Shown here: piece by piece, positions 1-6,063 of the stretch
Position numbering within the stretch: the first letter of the stretch is position 1
Layout of the letters: each line of letters starts with the position of its first letter
Origin: Natronomonas salina
GTDB taxonomy: Archaea > Halobacteriota > Halobacteria > Halobacteriales > Haloarculaceae
NCBI RefSeq assembly: GCF_013391105.1
Contig: NZ_CP058335.1
Span: 2,294,001 to 2,358,000, forward strand
DNA: 64,000 bases
Direction: 5' to 3'
Made by a program: the position numbers and the translations under genes
Notes under the pieces: generated by a model
What the model was told of the DNA's origin: nothing
What the model saw: the letters and a program-made list of their open reading frames with translations, nothing else
Database searches by the model: none

Positions 1-1
1 C

Positions 2-214
2 ACCGAGCAGCAGGAGTACGTCGTCGGCGCCATCGCGGAGGTCGGTCCCGTCACCGCCCGGGGGCTGCTGGAGCACTTCGGCAGCGTCGAGGCCGTGATG
101 ACCGCGGAGGAGGAGGACCTACTCGAGGTCGACGGCGTCGGCGAGGTGACCGCCGGCCGCATCCGCGAGGTCACCGGCACCGAGTACGCCGGCACCGACC
201 GGCGGGACGACTGA
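2..214 (+). CDS. hef: Hef-type DNA repair nuclease/helicase, C-terminal end (partial)
   Basis: The window opens inside a reading frame whose last 70 residues are visible. They form a tandem helix-hairpin-helix module: one hairpin around VGPVTARGLLEHFGSVEAV and a second around LLEVDGVGEVTAGRI, followed by a short acidic tail. This (HhH)2 arrangement closes XPF/Hef family proteins, where it binds branched DNA and supports dimerisation. Archaeal Hef couples a superfamily 2 helicase to an ERCC4 nuclease and acts on stalled or forked replication structures. The helicase and nuclease parts lie outside the window, so the assignment rests on the HhH tail only; another HhH protein such as a UvrC-like or ligase tail is possible. 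Confidence 0.7.
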   Translation, partial: TEQQEYVVGAIAEVGPVTARGLLEHFGSVEAVMTAEEEDLLEVDGVGEVTAGRIREVTGTEYAGTDRRDD

Positions 215-285
215 CGCATCTCGGCGGTTTTCTGTAGGGTCCCGCGAGAGTCGGTATCCACGGGACCGCGACCGATTCGGCCGGG

Positions 286-438
286 TCAGTCAGCCTCGAG
301 CAGGGAGACTGGCGACCGACACTGGATCCAGGCCTCGTCGCCGTCGGGGTCGAAGAGCAGCAGCGTCCCGTCCTCGAGTTCGACGTGGTCGACCGCTCGG
401 TCCCCCGGGTCGAAGTCGCCGGCGTCGGTGGAGTTCAT
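286..438 (-). CDS. Small acidic haloarchaeal protein (DUF7331-like)
   Basis: This 50-residue protein starts at an ATG at 438 and ends at a TGA at 286-288. It is acidic, and its middle reads as a short beta-rich core (VELEDGTLLLFDPDGDEAWIQC) that resembles the small haloarchaeal DUF7331 family, which typically has a D/E-rich start and an AWIQ/AWLQ motif near the end. No catalytic residues are evident and the function is unknown. It stands alone between the convergent hef tail and the next minus-strand gene. The family name is from memory of the pattern and should be held loosely; that it is a real gene is supported by codon use and the family-like motif. Confidence 0.55.
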   Translation of the reverse strand: MNSTDAGDFDPGDRAVDHVELEDGTLLLFDPDGDEAWIQCRSPVSLLEAD

Positions 439-533
439 ACCGGTCGTCAGAAGCCGAGCCTATAGCCAGTTTTCCGAACTTCGACCCGATTCGGACCCAA
501 ATCTGCAGCGGCCAGAACGGCTGAGCGCCGGCG

Positions 534-1238
534 TCAGAGCCGGCGGAGTTCGCGGAGCGTCTCGGCGGCCTCGCGGGCGGCCGCGAAGAGGTCGCGCTTA
601 CGGCCGACGTCGCGGGTGTCCTCCGCGCGGCGCGTCAGGGACGTGATCTCTCTGACCAGCGCCGCCTCGGCCTCGCCGAGGTCGCCGCCCTCCGCGGCGG
701 TCGTCTCGCGGCCGCCGCGCGGCTCCTCGCGGCGGGCCGGCGGGTCGACGCGGGCCGGTCGTCGCTCGCCGGTGGTCGCCGGCCGCGTCTCGGCGGGGCG
801 GTCCTCGCGGGACGGCGACGACTGCTCGGCGTCGGTCGGACCGGCGTCGGAGCCGTCCGCCGACGCCTCCTCGTCGGGCGTGAGGTCGGCCGGGTCCGGC
901 GTCCCGGAGACCGGCTCCTGGTCCTGCTCGACGGCCTCGGCGGCCTCGCCGTTCGTCGCGGCGTCCGCGGGCGTGCCCTCCCCGGTCGGCGCTTCGGCTC
1001 CCTCCTCGCCGGCGAGTTCGCCCTCCTCGGTGACCTCGCGCTGGCAGGTCGGGCAGAACTCCGTCCCCTCGTAGCGGAACACGGGCGAGTGGCACTCGGG
1101 GCAGTGCTGGTTGGTCATCGTCGCCCCCTGCAGCAGCAGTTCGCTCATCTGTTCGGTGGCCTCCCGCTTCGCCTGGTCGCGCTCGTACTTCTCTCGAAGC
1201 TTCTCGCGCTCGGCCTCGCGGTCGAAGTCCTCGCTCAT
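534..1238 (-). CDS. Sjogren's syndrome/scleroderma autoantigen 1 (p27) family zinc-ribbon protein
   Basis: A 234-residue protein with a charged helical N-terminus (residues 1-40, rich in Arg, Glu and Lys). A four-cysteine zinc ribbon follows at about residues 46-65 (CPECHSPVFRY, then FCPTCQRE), and then a long acidic, low-complexity linker rich in Glu, Asp, Ala and Thr. The last 40 residues form a helical segment. The head-plus-ribbon pattern matches the archaeal members of the autoantigen p27 family, whose role is unknown. I start at the ATG at 1238 (MSEDFD) because the upstream extension of the open frame is Arg/Pro-rich and unlike the family. The linker varies in length between relatives. 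Confidence 0.75.
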   Translation of the reverse strand: MSEDFDREAEREKLREKYERDQAKREATEQMSELLLQGATMTNQHCPECHSPVFRYEGTEFCPTCQREVTEEGELAGEEGAEAPTGEGTPADAATNGEAAEAVEQDQEPVSGTPDPADLTPDEEASADGSDAGPTDAEQSSPSREDRPAETRPATTGERRPARVDPPARREEPRGGRETTAAEGGDLGEAEAALVREITSLTRRAEDTRDVGRKRDLFAAAREAAETLRELRRL

Positions 1239-1276
1239 ATCCAACGTACACGTGATTACCCGGGAAAAGGACTGCG

Positions 1277-1426
1277 CTAGGCGGACTCGTGGTCGTGGAG
1301 GCGGCGCATCCGCTCGGGGAGGTCGACGCCCTGCCGGCGGAACCGCCGGACGCGCCACCGGAAGACCGCCCAGCCGACGCAGAGCCAGCCGAAGACGACG
1401 GCGCCGATCCAGGGCAGTTCGGTCAC
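1277..1426 (-). pseudogene. C-terminal remnant of an APC-family amino acid permease
   Basis: A 49-codon frame from a GTG at 1426 to a TAG at 1277. It encodes one membrane helix (LPWIGAVVFGWLCVGWAVF) followed by a very basic segment and a tail ending LPERMRRLHDHESA. This is how many haloarchaeal amino acid-polyamine-organocation (APC) permeases end. It directly follows, in another frame, the fragment at 1423-1620 that looks like the N-terminus of the same family. The roughly 350-400 residues normally between them are absent. I infer an internal deletion with a frame change. It could instead be a real small membrane protein translated by GTGA coupling to the upstream frame. Confidence 0.5.
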
Positions 1427-1620
1427 TGGAGGATCGTCAGGAGGCTGAAGATCAGCGGGACGCCCGCCAGCAGCATCGCGAGGACGACGCTCGGCCCGGC
1501 GTCGGCGGTCAGCGGCGCCGCGAGCACGAAGATGGCGATTCCGACGACGTTGCCGACGACCAGCCCCGTCGCGCCGACCAGCCCCACGCGCTGGTCGATG
1601 ACGCCGTGTTCGCTAGACAT
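1423..1620 (-). pseudogene. N-terminal remnant of an APC-family amino acid permease
   Basis: A 65-codon frame from an ATG at 1620 to a TGA at 1423-1425. It begins with a short soluble stretch (MSSEHGVIDQRVG). Next is GATGLVVGNVVGIAIFVL, which has the Gly-rich unwound TM1 signature of APC transporters where substrate is bound. A second helix then ends abruptly at LLTILQ. Full-length APC permeases have about 12 helices, so this is only TM1-TM2. The stop codon overlaps the GTG that opens the C-terminal-like fragment at 1277-1426. The most economical reading is one permease gene that lost its middle. Whether the 65-residue product is made is unknown. Confidence 0.55.
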
Positions 1621-1723
1621 TGACAGTCTCTCCTCTCGCGACGGACGGGTAACCGTAGCGCCTCGCCACGCTGGTCGTTTAAGCCCCCGGGAGGGTTTTG
1701 TCGCTGGCCGACGGCCTGCCGGT

Positions 1724-2461
1724 ATGGACGACCTGCACGACACCGTCGCCACCTGGACCTCGCTGTCTGACCCCGCCGTCGCGGAGATGGCCGCCGGCGC
1801 CGGCTTCGACTTCGTCGTCGTCGACACCGAGCACGCGCCGCTGGGCCTCGAGACCGTCGCCGACTGCCTCCGGGCCGTGGAGGCCGGGGGCGGAGCGTCG
1901 ATGGTCCGCGTGCCCTGGAACGACCCAGTCCGCATCAAGCGCCTGCTCGACCTCGGGCCCGACGCGCTGCTCGTCCCGATGGTCGGTACGGCCGCGGAGG
2001 CCCGCGAGGCCGTCGCCGCGACGCGGTACCCGCCGGAGGGCGAGCGCGGCGTCGCCGCGGCCCGCGCCGCCGACTACGGCCGGAACTTCGAGTCCTACGT
2101 CGAGTCCGGCCACCGTGACCTCTCCGTCGTCCTGCAGGTCGAGAGCGCAGAAGCGGTCGAGAACGCCGCCGAGATCGCCGGCGTAGAGGGCGTCGACGCG
2201 CTGTTCGTCGGGCCCGCCGACCTCTCGGCGTCGCTGGACGTCTTCGCCGAGTGGAGCGACGAGGCGTTCCTGGAGGCCGTCGAGGAAGTCCTGGATGCCG
2301 GCGAGGAGGCGGGGGTCCCCGTGGGCACGCTGGGGACGACGACCGAGCAGATACGTGCGCTCGGGTCGCTCGGGTTCGACTACCTCATCGCCGGCGCGGA
2401 CTTCACGCACCTCGTGGAGGGACAGCGGCGCGCCCTCGAGGCGGCCGACGAGGTCCTGTAG
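1724..2461 (+). CDS. HpcH/HpaI aldolase/citrate lyase family protein
   Basis: A 245-residue class II (metal-dependent) aldolase of the phosphoenolpyruvate/pyruvate TIM-barrel fold. Visible family motifs are FVVVDTEHAPLG near residue 30 (Asp/Glu/His near the active site), MVRVPWNDPVRIKRLLDLGPDALLVPMV (catalytic Arg region) and VESAEAVENAAEIAGVEGVDALFVGPADLSASLD (metal-binding Glu and Asp). Relatives cleave 4-hydroxy-2-oxo acids or 2-keto-3-deoxyglucarate to pyruvate plus an aldehyde; the substrate here cannot be told. The ATG at 1724 gives the usual length. It stands alone, divergent from the permease remnants, with no catabolic partner genes next to it. Confidence 0.85.
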   Translation: MDDLHDTVATWTSLSDPAVAEMAAGAGFDFVVVDTEHAPLGLETVADCLRAVEAGGGASMVRVPWNDPVRIKRLLDLGPDALLVPMVGTAAEAREAVAATRYPPEGERGVAAARAADYGRNFESYVESGHRDLSVVLQVESAEAVENAAEIAGVEGVDALFVGPADLSASLDVFAEWSDEAFLEAVEEVLDAGEEAGVPVGTLGTTTEQIRALGSLGFDYLIAGADFTHLVEGQRRALEAADEVL

Positions 2462-2510
2462 CGGAGTCTCTCAGGGACCGCGGACGAACGGAGCGTGGAG
2501 CACCCCGGAG

Positions 2511-3089
2511 TCAGAAGTCGGCCTCGACGGTGCCGTCCTCGTCGAGGTAGACGATGGAGTCGAAGCGGTCCTTGTAGGCCTGGACGTCGGCGTCGTCGTG
2601 GACCTCCTCGGAGAGGTGGAACAACCCGACGGCGTCGTACTCCTCGAGGAGGTCGAGGAGGTCCTGGACGGCCCCGAGGGCGCGCTCCTCGTCGGCGTAG
2701 TAGGCCATCTCGGTCACGGAGTCGAGGCTGATGCGCCGCTTGCCGTCGTTGTCCGCCAGGAAGTCGCGGGTGATATCGACGATGCCGTCGAGGTCGTCCG
2801 GCGAGGAGACGTAGTGGACGTGGTCGGAGCCGCGCCGCGAGTAGCCGCGCTCCACGGAGAGTGTGTCGAGGATGTCGGCCTTCGTCTCGTCGACGTCGTA
2901 GTACTCCAGCTTCTGCTGGACCTCGCGGGCCGTCGTCCGCGTGGAGATGACGAGGATGCGGTCGGTGTCGGTCTTCAGGAAGTCGGTGTCGATGCGGTCG
3001 GTCTCGCCGGTGCTGGGGTGGATGAGGAGGATTCCGGTGCCGCCCGGTATCGATTCGGGCGCGTTCTCGATGGCGAGTTCGTAGTCCAT
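2511..3089 (-). CDS. Conserved haloarchaeal protein with a degenerate RecA/KaiC-like fold
   Basis: A 192-residue acidic protein. The alternation of strands and helices (GTGILLIHPSTGETDRID, then DRILVISTRTTAREVQQKLEYYDVD, then KRRISLDSVTEMAYYADEERALGAVQDLLDLL) resembles the haloarchaeal KaiC/RecA-like proteins that have lost the Walker A lysine: the first loop reads PGGTG with no GKT/S. ATP hydrolysis is therefore unlikely. Such proteins are common in haloarchaea without an assigned function. A TATA-like TTTAAG sits about 25 bp before the ATG, consistent with a single-gene leaderless transcript. I cannot name the family with certainty. Confidence 0.6.
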   Translation of the reverse strand: MDYELAIENAPESIPGGTGILLIHPSTGETDRIDTDFLKTDTDRILVISTRTTAREVQQKLEYYDVDETKADILDTLSVERGYSRRGSDHVHYVSSPDDLDGIVDITRDFLADNDGKRRISLDSVTEMAYYADEERALGAVQDLLDLLEEYDAVGLFHLSEEVHDDADVQAYKDRFDSIVYLDEDGTVEADF

Positions 3090-3136
3090 GGGTGACGTGG
3101 CGAGCGGCGAGGTCTTAAATTGTGGTCAGGTCCCCC

Positions 3137-3565
3137 TCAGAAGACCGAGTCGGCGGTCGCGGCCCCGACGACGCTGAAGACGGCGCCGACGGCGACGGCC
3201 TTCGCGGTCACGATCGCCGACTCCATCGGCGGGAGGTCCGCCAGGAACGTCCCCGGGGCGCCGAAGGCGAGCGCGAGGATCAGCACCGCACCGTAGGCGA
3301 CGAGCATCAGCGAGAGGAACCGCGCGGGGACGCCGGCGAGGTCGAAGTCGTCCTCGGGGTCGCGGTCGGCCGCCTTGTACAGCGCCGCGTAGCCGATGCC
3401 GAAGACGATGGCCACGGTGAGCAGCGACTGGTAGACGTTCATGCCCTCGGCGAGGACCCACACCTCCTCGGTGACGACGAACGGACCCGCCAGCAGGAAC
3501 CCGCCGACGACCTGCTGTGCGGAGTCGGCCAGCCGGAAGTGCCGCCGCGGTCGGAGCCTGACCAT
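3137..3565 (-). CDS. DUF2391 family integral membrane protein
   Basis: A 142-residue membrane protein with four predicted helices: around VVGGFLLAGPFVVTEEVW, SLLTVAIVFGIGYAALY, FLSLMLVAYGAVLILALAFGA and AKAVAVGAVFSVVGAATADS. A basic N-terminus (MVRLRPRRHFR) should stay cytoplasmic. The pattern, especially the GGFLLAGPFVVTEEVW segment, matches the DUF2391 family of putative membrane proteins, whose function is unknown. I use the ATG at 3565 rather than the preceding GTG. A TATA-like GTTATATC lies about 25 bp upstream, supporting this start. Confidence 0.7.
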   Translation of the reverse strand: MVRLRPRRHFRLADSAQQVVGGFLLAGPFVVTEEVWVLAEGMNVYQSLLTVAIVFGIGYAALYKAADRDPEDDFDLAGVPARFLSLMLVAYGAVLILALAFGAPGTFLADLPPMESAIVTAKAVAVGAVFSVVGAATADSVF

Positions 3566-3588
3566 CACGTCACCCCAGCGCCGCGGCG

Positions 3589-3596
3589 GATATAAC
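3589..3596 (-). promoter_or_regulatory. TATA box of the DUF2391 gene
   Basis: Read on the minus strand this is GTTATATC, an archaeal TATA-like element centred about 27 bp before the ATG at 3565. That spacing predicts a transcript that starts at or within a few bases of the start codon. Confidence 0.45.
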
Positions 3597-3670
3597 GGCT
3601 GCCCTCTCGGGCGGCGGCGGGGCCGCGCCGTCCGTGGCGGTTATGGCGGCCCGCGTCGAACGGGCCAGCC

Positions 3671-4351
3671 ATGAGCGTTCGCGCGGAGTTCGACGAGTGG
3701 GCGGCCGACGGCCGCGACCGGGGCATGGAGGAACGGCACTGGCACACCGCCAAGCACGCGCTCGCGCGGATGCCCGTCGAGGCAGGCGAGGCCGTCCTCG
3801 ACCTCGGCTGCGGCAGCGGCTACGCGCTCCGGGCGCTCCGCGACGCGACGGACGCCGGCCGGACCTACGGCCTCGACGGCGCCCCCGAGATGGTCCGGAA
3901 CGCCCGGAGCTACACCGACGACCCGCGGGTGAGCTACGTCGTCGGCGACTTCCAGTCGCTGCCCTTCGAGGCGGACAGCGTCGACCACTGCTTCTCGATG
4001 GAAGCCTTCTACTACGCGCCCGACCCCGTCGGCGCCCTCGAGGAGCTCCGGCGGGTGCTCCGCCCCGGCGGCACCTTCTACTGCGCGGTCAACTTCTTCG
4101 AGGAGAACGTCCACAGCCACGAGTGGCAGGAGAAGATCTCCATCGACATGACGCTGTGGAGCTACGAGGAGTACCGCGAGGCCTTCCGGGCGGCGGGCTT
4201 CCACGTCGCCGAGCAGGACACCATCCCCGACCGCGAGACCGAGATTCCCCCCGAGTCCGAGTTCCCCACCGAGGACTGGGAGACCCGCGAGGACATGGTC
4301 GAGCGCTACCGGGAGTTCGGCACGCTGCTCACCGTCGGGGTGGTCCCCTGA
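3671..4351 (+). CDS. Class I SAM-dependent methyltransferase
   Basis: A 226-residue Rossmann-fold methyltransferase. Motif I is AVLDLGCGSGYALRAL (about residues 42-56). The acidic residue of motif II is in TYGLDGAPEMV. Motif III is VVGDFQSLPFEADSVDHCFSMEAFYYAPD, and the post-motif is LRRVLRPGGTFYCAVNFF. These mark it as a small-molecule type enzyme related to UbiE/Coq5-like methyltransferases. The substrate is not determinable. It lies alone on the plus strand, convergent with the DUF6653/UspA pair, with only 4 bp between stop codons. Confidence 0.8.
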   Translation: MSVRAEFDEWAADGRDRGMEERHWHTAKHALARMPVEAGEAVLDLGCGSGYALRALRDATDAGRTYGLDGAPEMVRNARSYTDDPRVSYVVGDFQSLPFEADSVDHCFSMEAFYYAPDPVGALEELRRVLRPGGTFYCAVNFFEENVHSHEWQEKISIDMTLWSYEEYREAFRAAGFHVAEQDTIPDRETEIPPESEFPTEDWETREDMVERYREFGTLLTVGVVP

Positions 4352-4355
4352 CGGG

Positions 4356-4784
4356 TCAGTCCGCCGCTTCGCCCGCGCCTTCCGTCGTCTTCACCAGTTC
4401 GTTCACGAACCACAGCTTCAGCGCCATCGTCGCCGCCGTCGCCGCGACGGTCGCGGCCGGGCGGCGCCTGACCGCCGCGTAGACGTTGTAGCAGAACACC
4501 GGCACCTGCAGGAGGTTCAGCACCTGCGGGAACCCGAGGCCGAAGAGGGGCTCGCCCGCGTCGGTCCAGCGCTGTTCGGCCCGGACTACCCGCGACATCC
4601 AGGCGTCGGACTCGGTCTCCGGCTCGGCGAAGAGCACCGGATTGACGGCGAGGAACCCCAGAGTCCCGGCGAGCAACCGCCGGTCGCGGGCGTAGACGGC
4701 GAGTATCAGGACGGGGTAGGCGAGCAGGCGCGTCCACCCGCTCCAGGGGTTCGAGTGCCGCGCCCAGGCGTCGTCGGGGAGCAC
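4356..4784 (-). CDS. DUF6653 family membrane protein
   Basis: A 142-residue protein starting at a GTG. The N-terminus DAWARHSNPWSGWTRLLAYPVLILAVYARD carries the RHSNPWSGWTR signature of DUF6653. Helices follow around LLAGTLGFLAVNPVLFAEP, VLNLLQVPVFCYNVYAAV and ATVAATAATMALKLWFV. Function is unknown; it is an inner-membrane protein by composition. It begins only 4 bp after the uspA stop and is probably cotranscribed with it, although an intrinsic functional link is not implied. Confidence 0.7.
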   Translation of the reverse strand: MLPDDAWARHSNPWSGWTRLLAYPVLILAVYARDRRLLAGTLGFLAVNPVLFAEPETESDAWMSRVVRAEQRWTDAGEPLFGLGFPQVLNLLQVPVFCYNVYAAVRRRPAATVAATAATMALKLWFVNELVKTTEGAGEAAD

Positions 4785-4788
4785 GGGA

Positions 4789-5226
4789 TCACCGGACGAC
4801 GGTGACGGGGACCGGCGACCGCCGCATCACGGTCTCGGCGACGCTCCCCACGAGGATCCGCGAGACGCCCGAGCGACCGTGGCTCCCCATCACGACGTGG
4901 TCGACGTCGTGCTCCTCGGCGTATTCGACGATGGTGCGGGCCGGCCGTCCGGACTCCACGGCGGTCTCGACGACCGTCGACGAGAGGTCGCCCGACTCCT
5001 CGGCCCGCTCGAGCGCGCGCTGGCAGAGCTCGTCGCCGCGCTCGACGGCCCGCTCGTGGGCGCCCGCGTCGTAGAAGTCGCCGTCGACCCCGGCGTAGAT
5101 GCCCGTCATCGGGTCGACCACGTTCAGGACGGTTATCCGCTCGCCTGCGAAGGTCACCAGAGCGTGGTCGAGCGCCGCCCACGACTGTTCGGACCCGTCG
5201 ATCGGTACGAGTACGTGCCTGGCCAT
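4789..5226 (-). CDS. Universal stress protein UspA family
   Basis: A 145-residue single-domain Usp. The first strand and loop VLVPIDGSEQSWAALDHAL and the C-terminal ATP-binding signature GSHGRSGVSRILVGSVAE (Gly-2X-Gly-9X-Gly-Ser) are intact, so it is of the ATP-binding subclass. These proteins dimerise in the cytoplasm and modulate stress and energy responses in archaea, mostly by unknown mechanisms. The minus strand reads GTTATTTC about 25 bp upstream of the ATG, a plausible TATA box. It is followed at 4 bp by the DUF6653 gene. Confidence 0.85.
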   Translation of the reverse strand: MARHVLVPIDGSEQSWAALDHALVTFAGERITVLNVVDPMTGIYAGVDGDFYDAGAHERAVERGDELCQRALERAEESGDLSSTVVETAVESGRPARTIVEYAEEHDVDHVVMGSHGRSGVSRILVGSVAETVMRRSPVPVTVVR

Positions 5227-5286
5227 GGGTCCGGGTAGGGACGCCCGGGTGAAATAACGCGGCGCCGACGCGACGGGCGCTCCCCG

Positions 5287-5910
5287 TCAGTCCTCGTGGC
5301 GCTCGCCGGCCGGGATGGCTATCTCCAGCCAGTTCTCCCGCGGCGGCAGCGGGCACTCGTAGGCGTCGCTGTACGCGCAGAAGGGGCTGTACGCGAGGTT
5401 GAAGTCCAGCGGGATGGTGGCGCCGTCCTCGAGTCCCCCGTCTCGCGGGTCGCTTCGCTCCCCGCTCGACGAATTCGCGTCGCTCCGCGACGCGCCCTCG
5501 TAATGGAGCTCCATGTACCGTCCGCCGGGGTAGGTCTGCTGGCCCGTCGTCTTGTCCCGGAACGGGACGAACAGCGACCCCCCGTCGTGGTCGACGCGCT
5601 GGTAGGCGACGAGCGTCTGTTCGGTGGTCTCTCCGGAGGCGTTCGGGACCTCGAAGTGCAGGCGGGCGGTGCGCTCGTACAGCTGTTCGCCGTCGGCGGT
5701 CGTCTCCATCGAGACGGTCTCGTCGCTGTCGTCGAGTTCGACCGTCGCTTCGACCCGGTAGTCGGGGGCGGGCTCGAAGTACTCGAGGCCGTCGAAGCCG
5801 TCGCGCTCCTCGGGCGGCAGCGGCGAGGCGCGGGCGTTCGCGAACTGCTCGTCCTTCTGGTCGCGGTAGGAGTCGAGTTCCTCGCGCCAGGCGTCGACGT
5901 CGAAGTCCAT
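5287..5910 (-). CDS. DUF1684 family protein with a repeat-encoded insert
   Basis: A 207-residue soluble protein. The family's conserved C-terminal block is clear: LDFNLAYSPFCAYSDAYECPLPPRENWLEIAIPAGE, preceded by FRDKTTGQQTYPGGRYMELHY. Between these, residues of about 139-159 form a Ser/Arg/Asp/Gly-rich insert absent from the usual family pattern, where TYPGGRYMEL runs nearly straight into LDFN. The DNA of the insert (about 5434-5497) contains a GC-rich repeat also found near 43.2 kb and a small perfect hairpin, so it looks like a repetitive element absorbed in frame. DUF1684 function is unknown. A TATA-like CTTATCC lies about 25 bp upstream of the ATG. Confidence 0.8.
   Translation of the reverse strand: MDFDVDAWREELDSYRDQKDEQFANARASPLPPEERDGFDGLEYFEPAPDYRVEATVELDDSDETVSMETTADGEQLYERTARLHFEVPNASGETTEQTLVAYQRVDHDGGSLFVPFRDKTTGQQTYPGGRYMELHYEGASRSDANSSSGERSDPRDGGLEDGATIPLDFNLAYSPFCAYSDAYECPLPPRENWLEIAIPAGERHED
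5443..5493. repeat. Haloarchaeal GC-rich repeat inside the DUF1684 gene
   Basis: The stretch at 5443-5468 is the same as 43212-43238 except for one extra base in the latter; a more diverged copy is at 43151-43178. It is followed by a perfect hairpin: GCGTCGC at 5477-5483, a 3-base loop, then GCGACGC at 5487-5493. The whole element is read through in frame as the Ser/Arg/Asp-rich insert of the DUF1684 protein. Confidence 0.6.
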
Positions 5911-5934
5911 GTCCCGGACGTGGCGGCTCGGACG

Positions 5935-5940
5935 GATAAG
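5935..5940 (-). promoter_or_regulatory. TATA-like element of the DUF1684 gene
   Basis: On the minus strand this reads CTTATC, about 25-30 bp before the ATG at 5910, the spacing expected for an archaeal leaderless promoter. Confidence 0.35.
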
Positions 5941-6063
5941 CCGCCCGGCATCGGACGCTCCCGCCCTCGATCCGTCCGCCGCCAGAGGGAGCGGCGGCGC
6001 GCTGGCGGCCCCGAGACCTCGCCGTCCGACACGTCTTTAGGCGAAGGCGCGCCATCTTCGGGT

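Noticed and set aside
5296-6063. Long open frame before the first XPD-like helicase as an N-terminal extension
   Set aside because: It is the antisense shadow of the DUF1684 gene and has no helicase-like sequence; the GTG at 6064 is the likely start.
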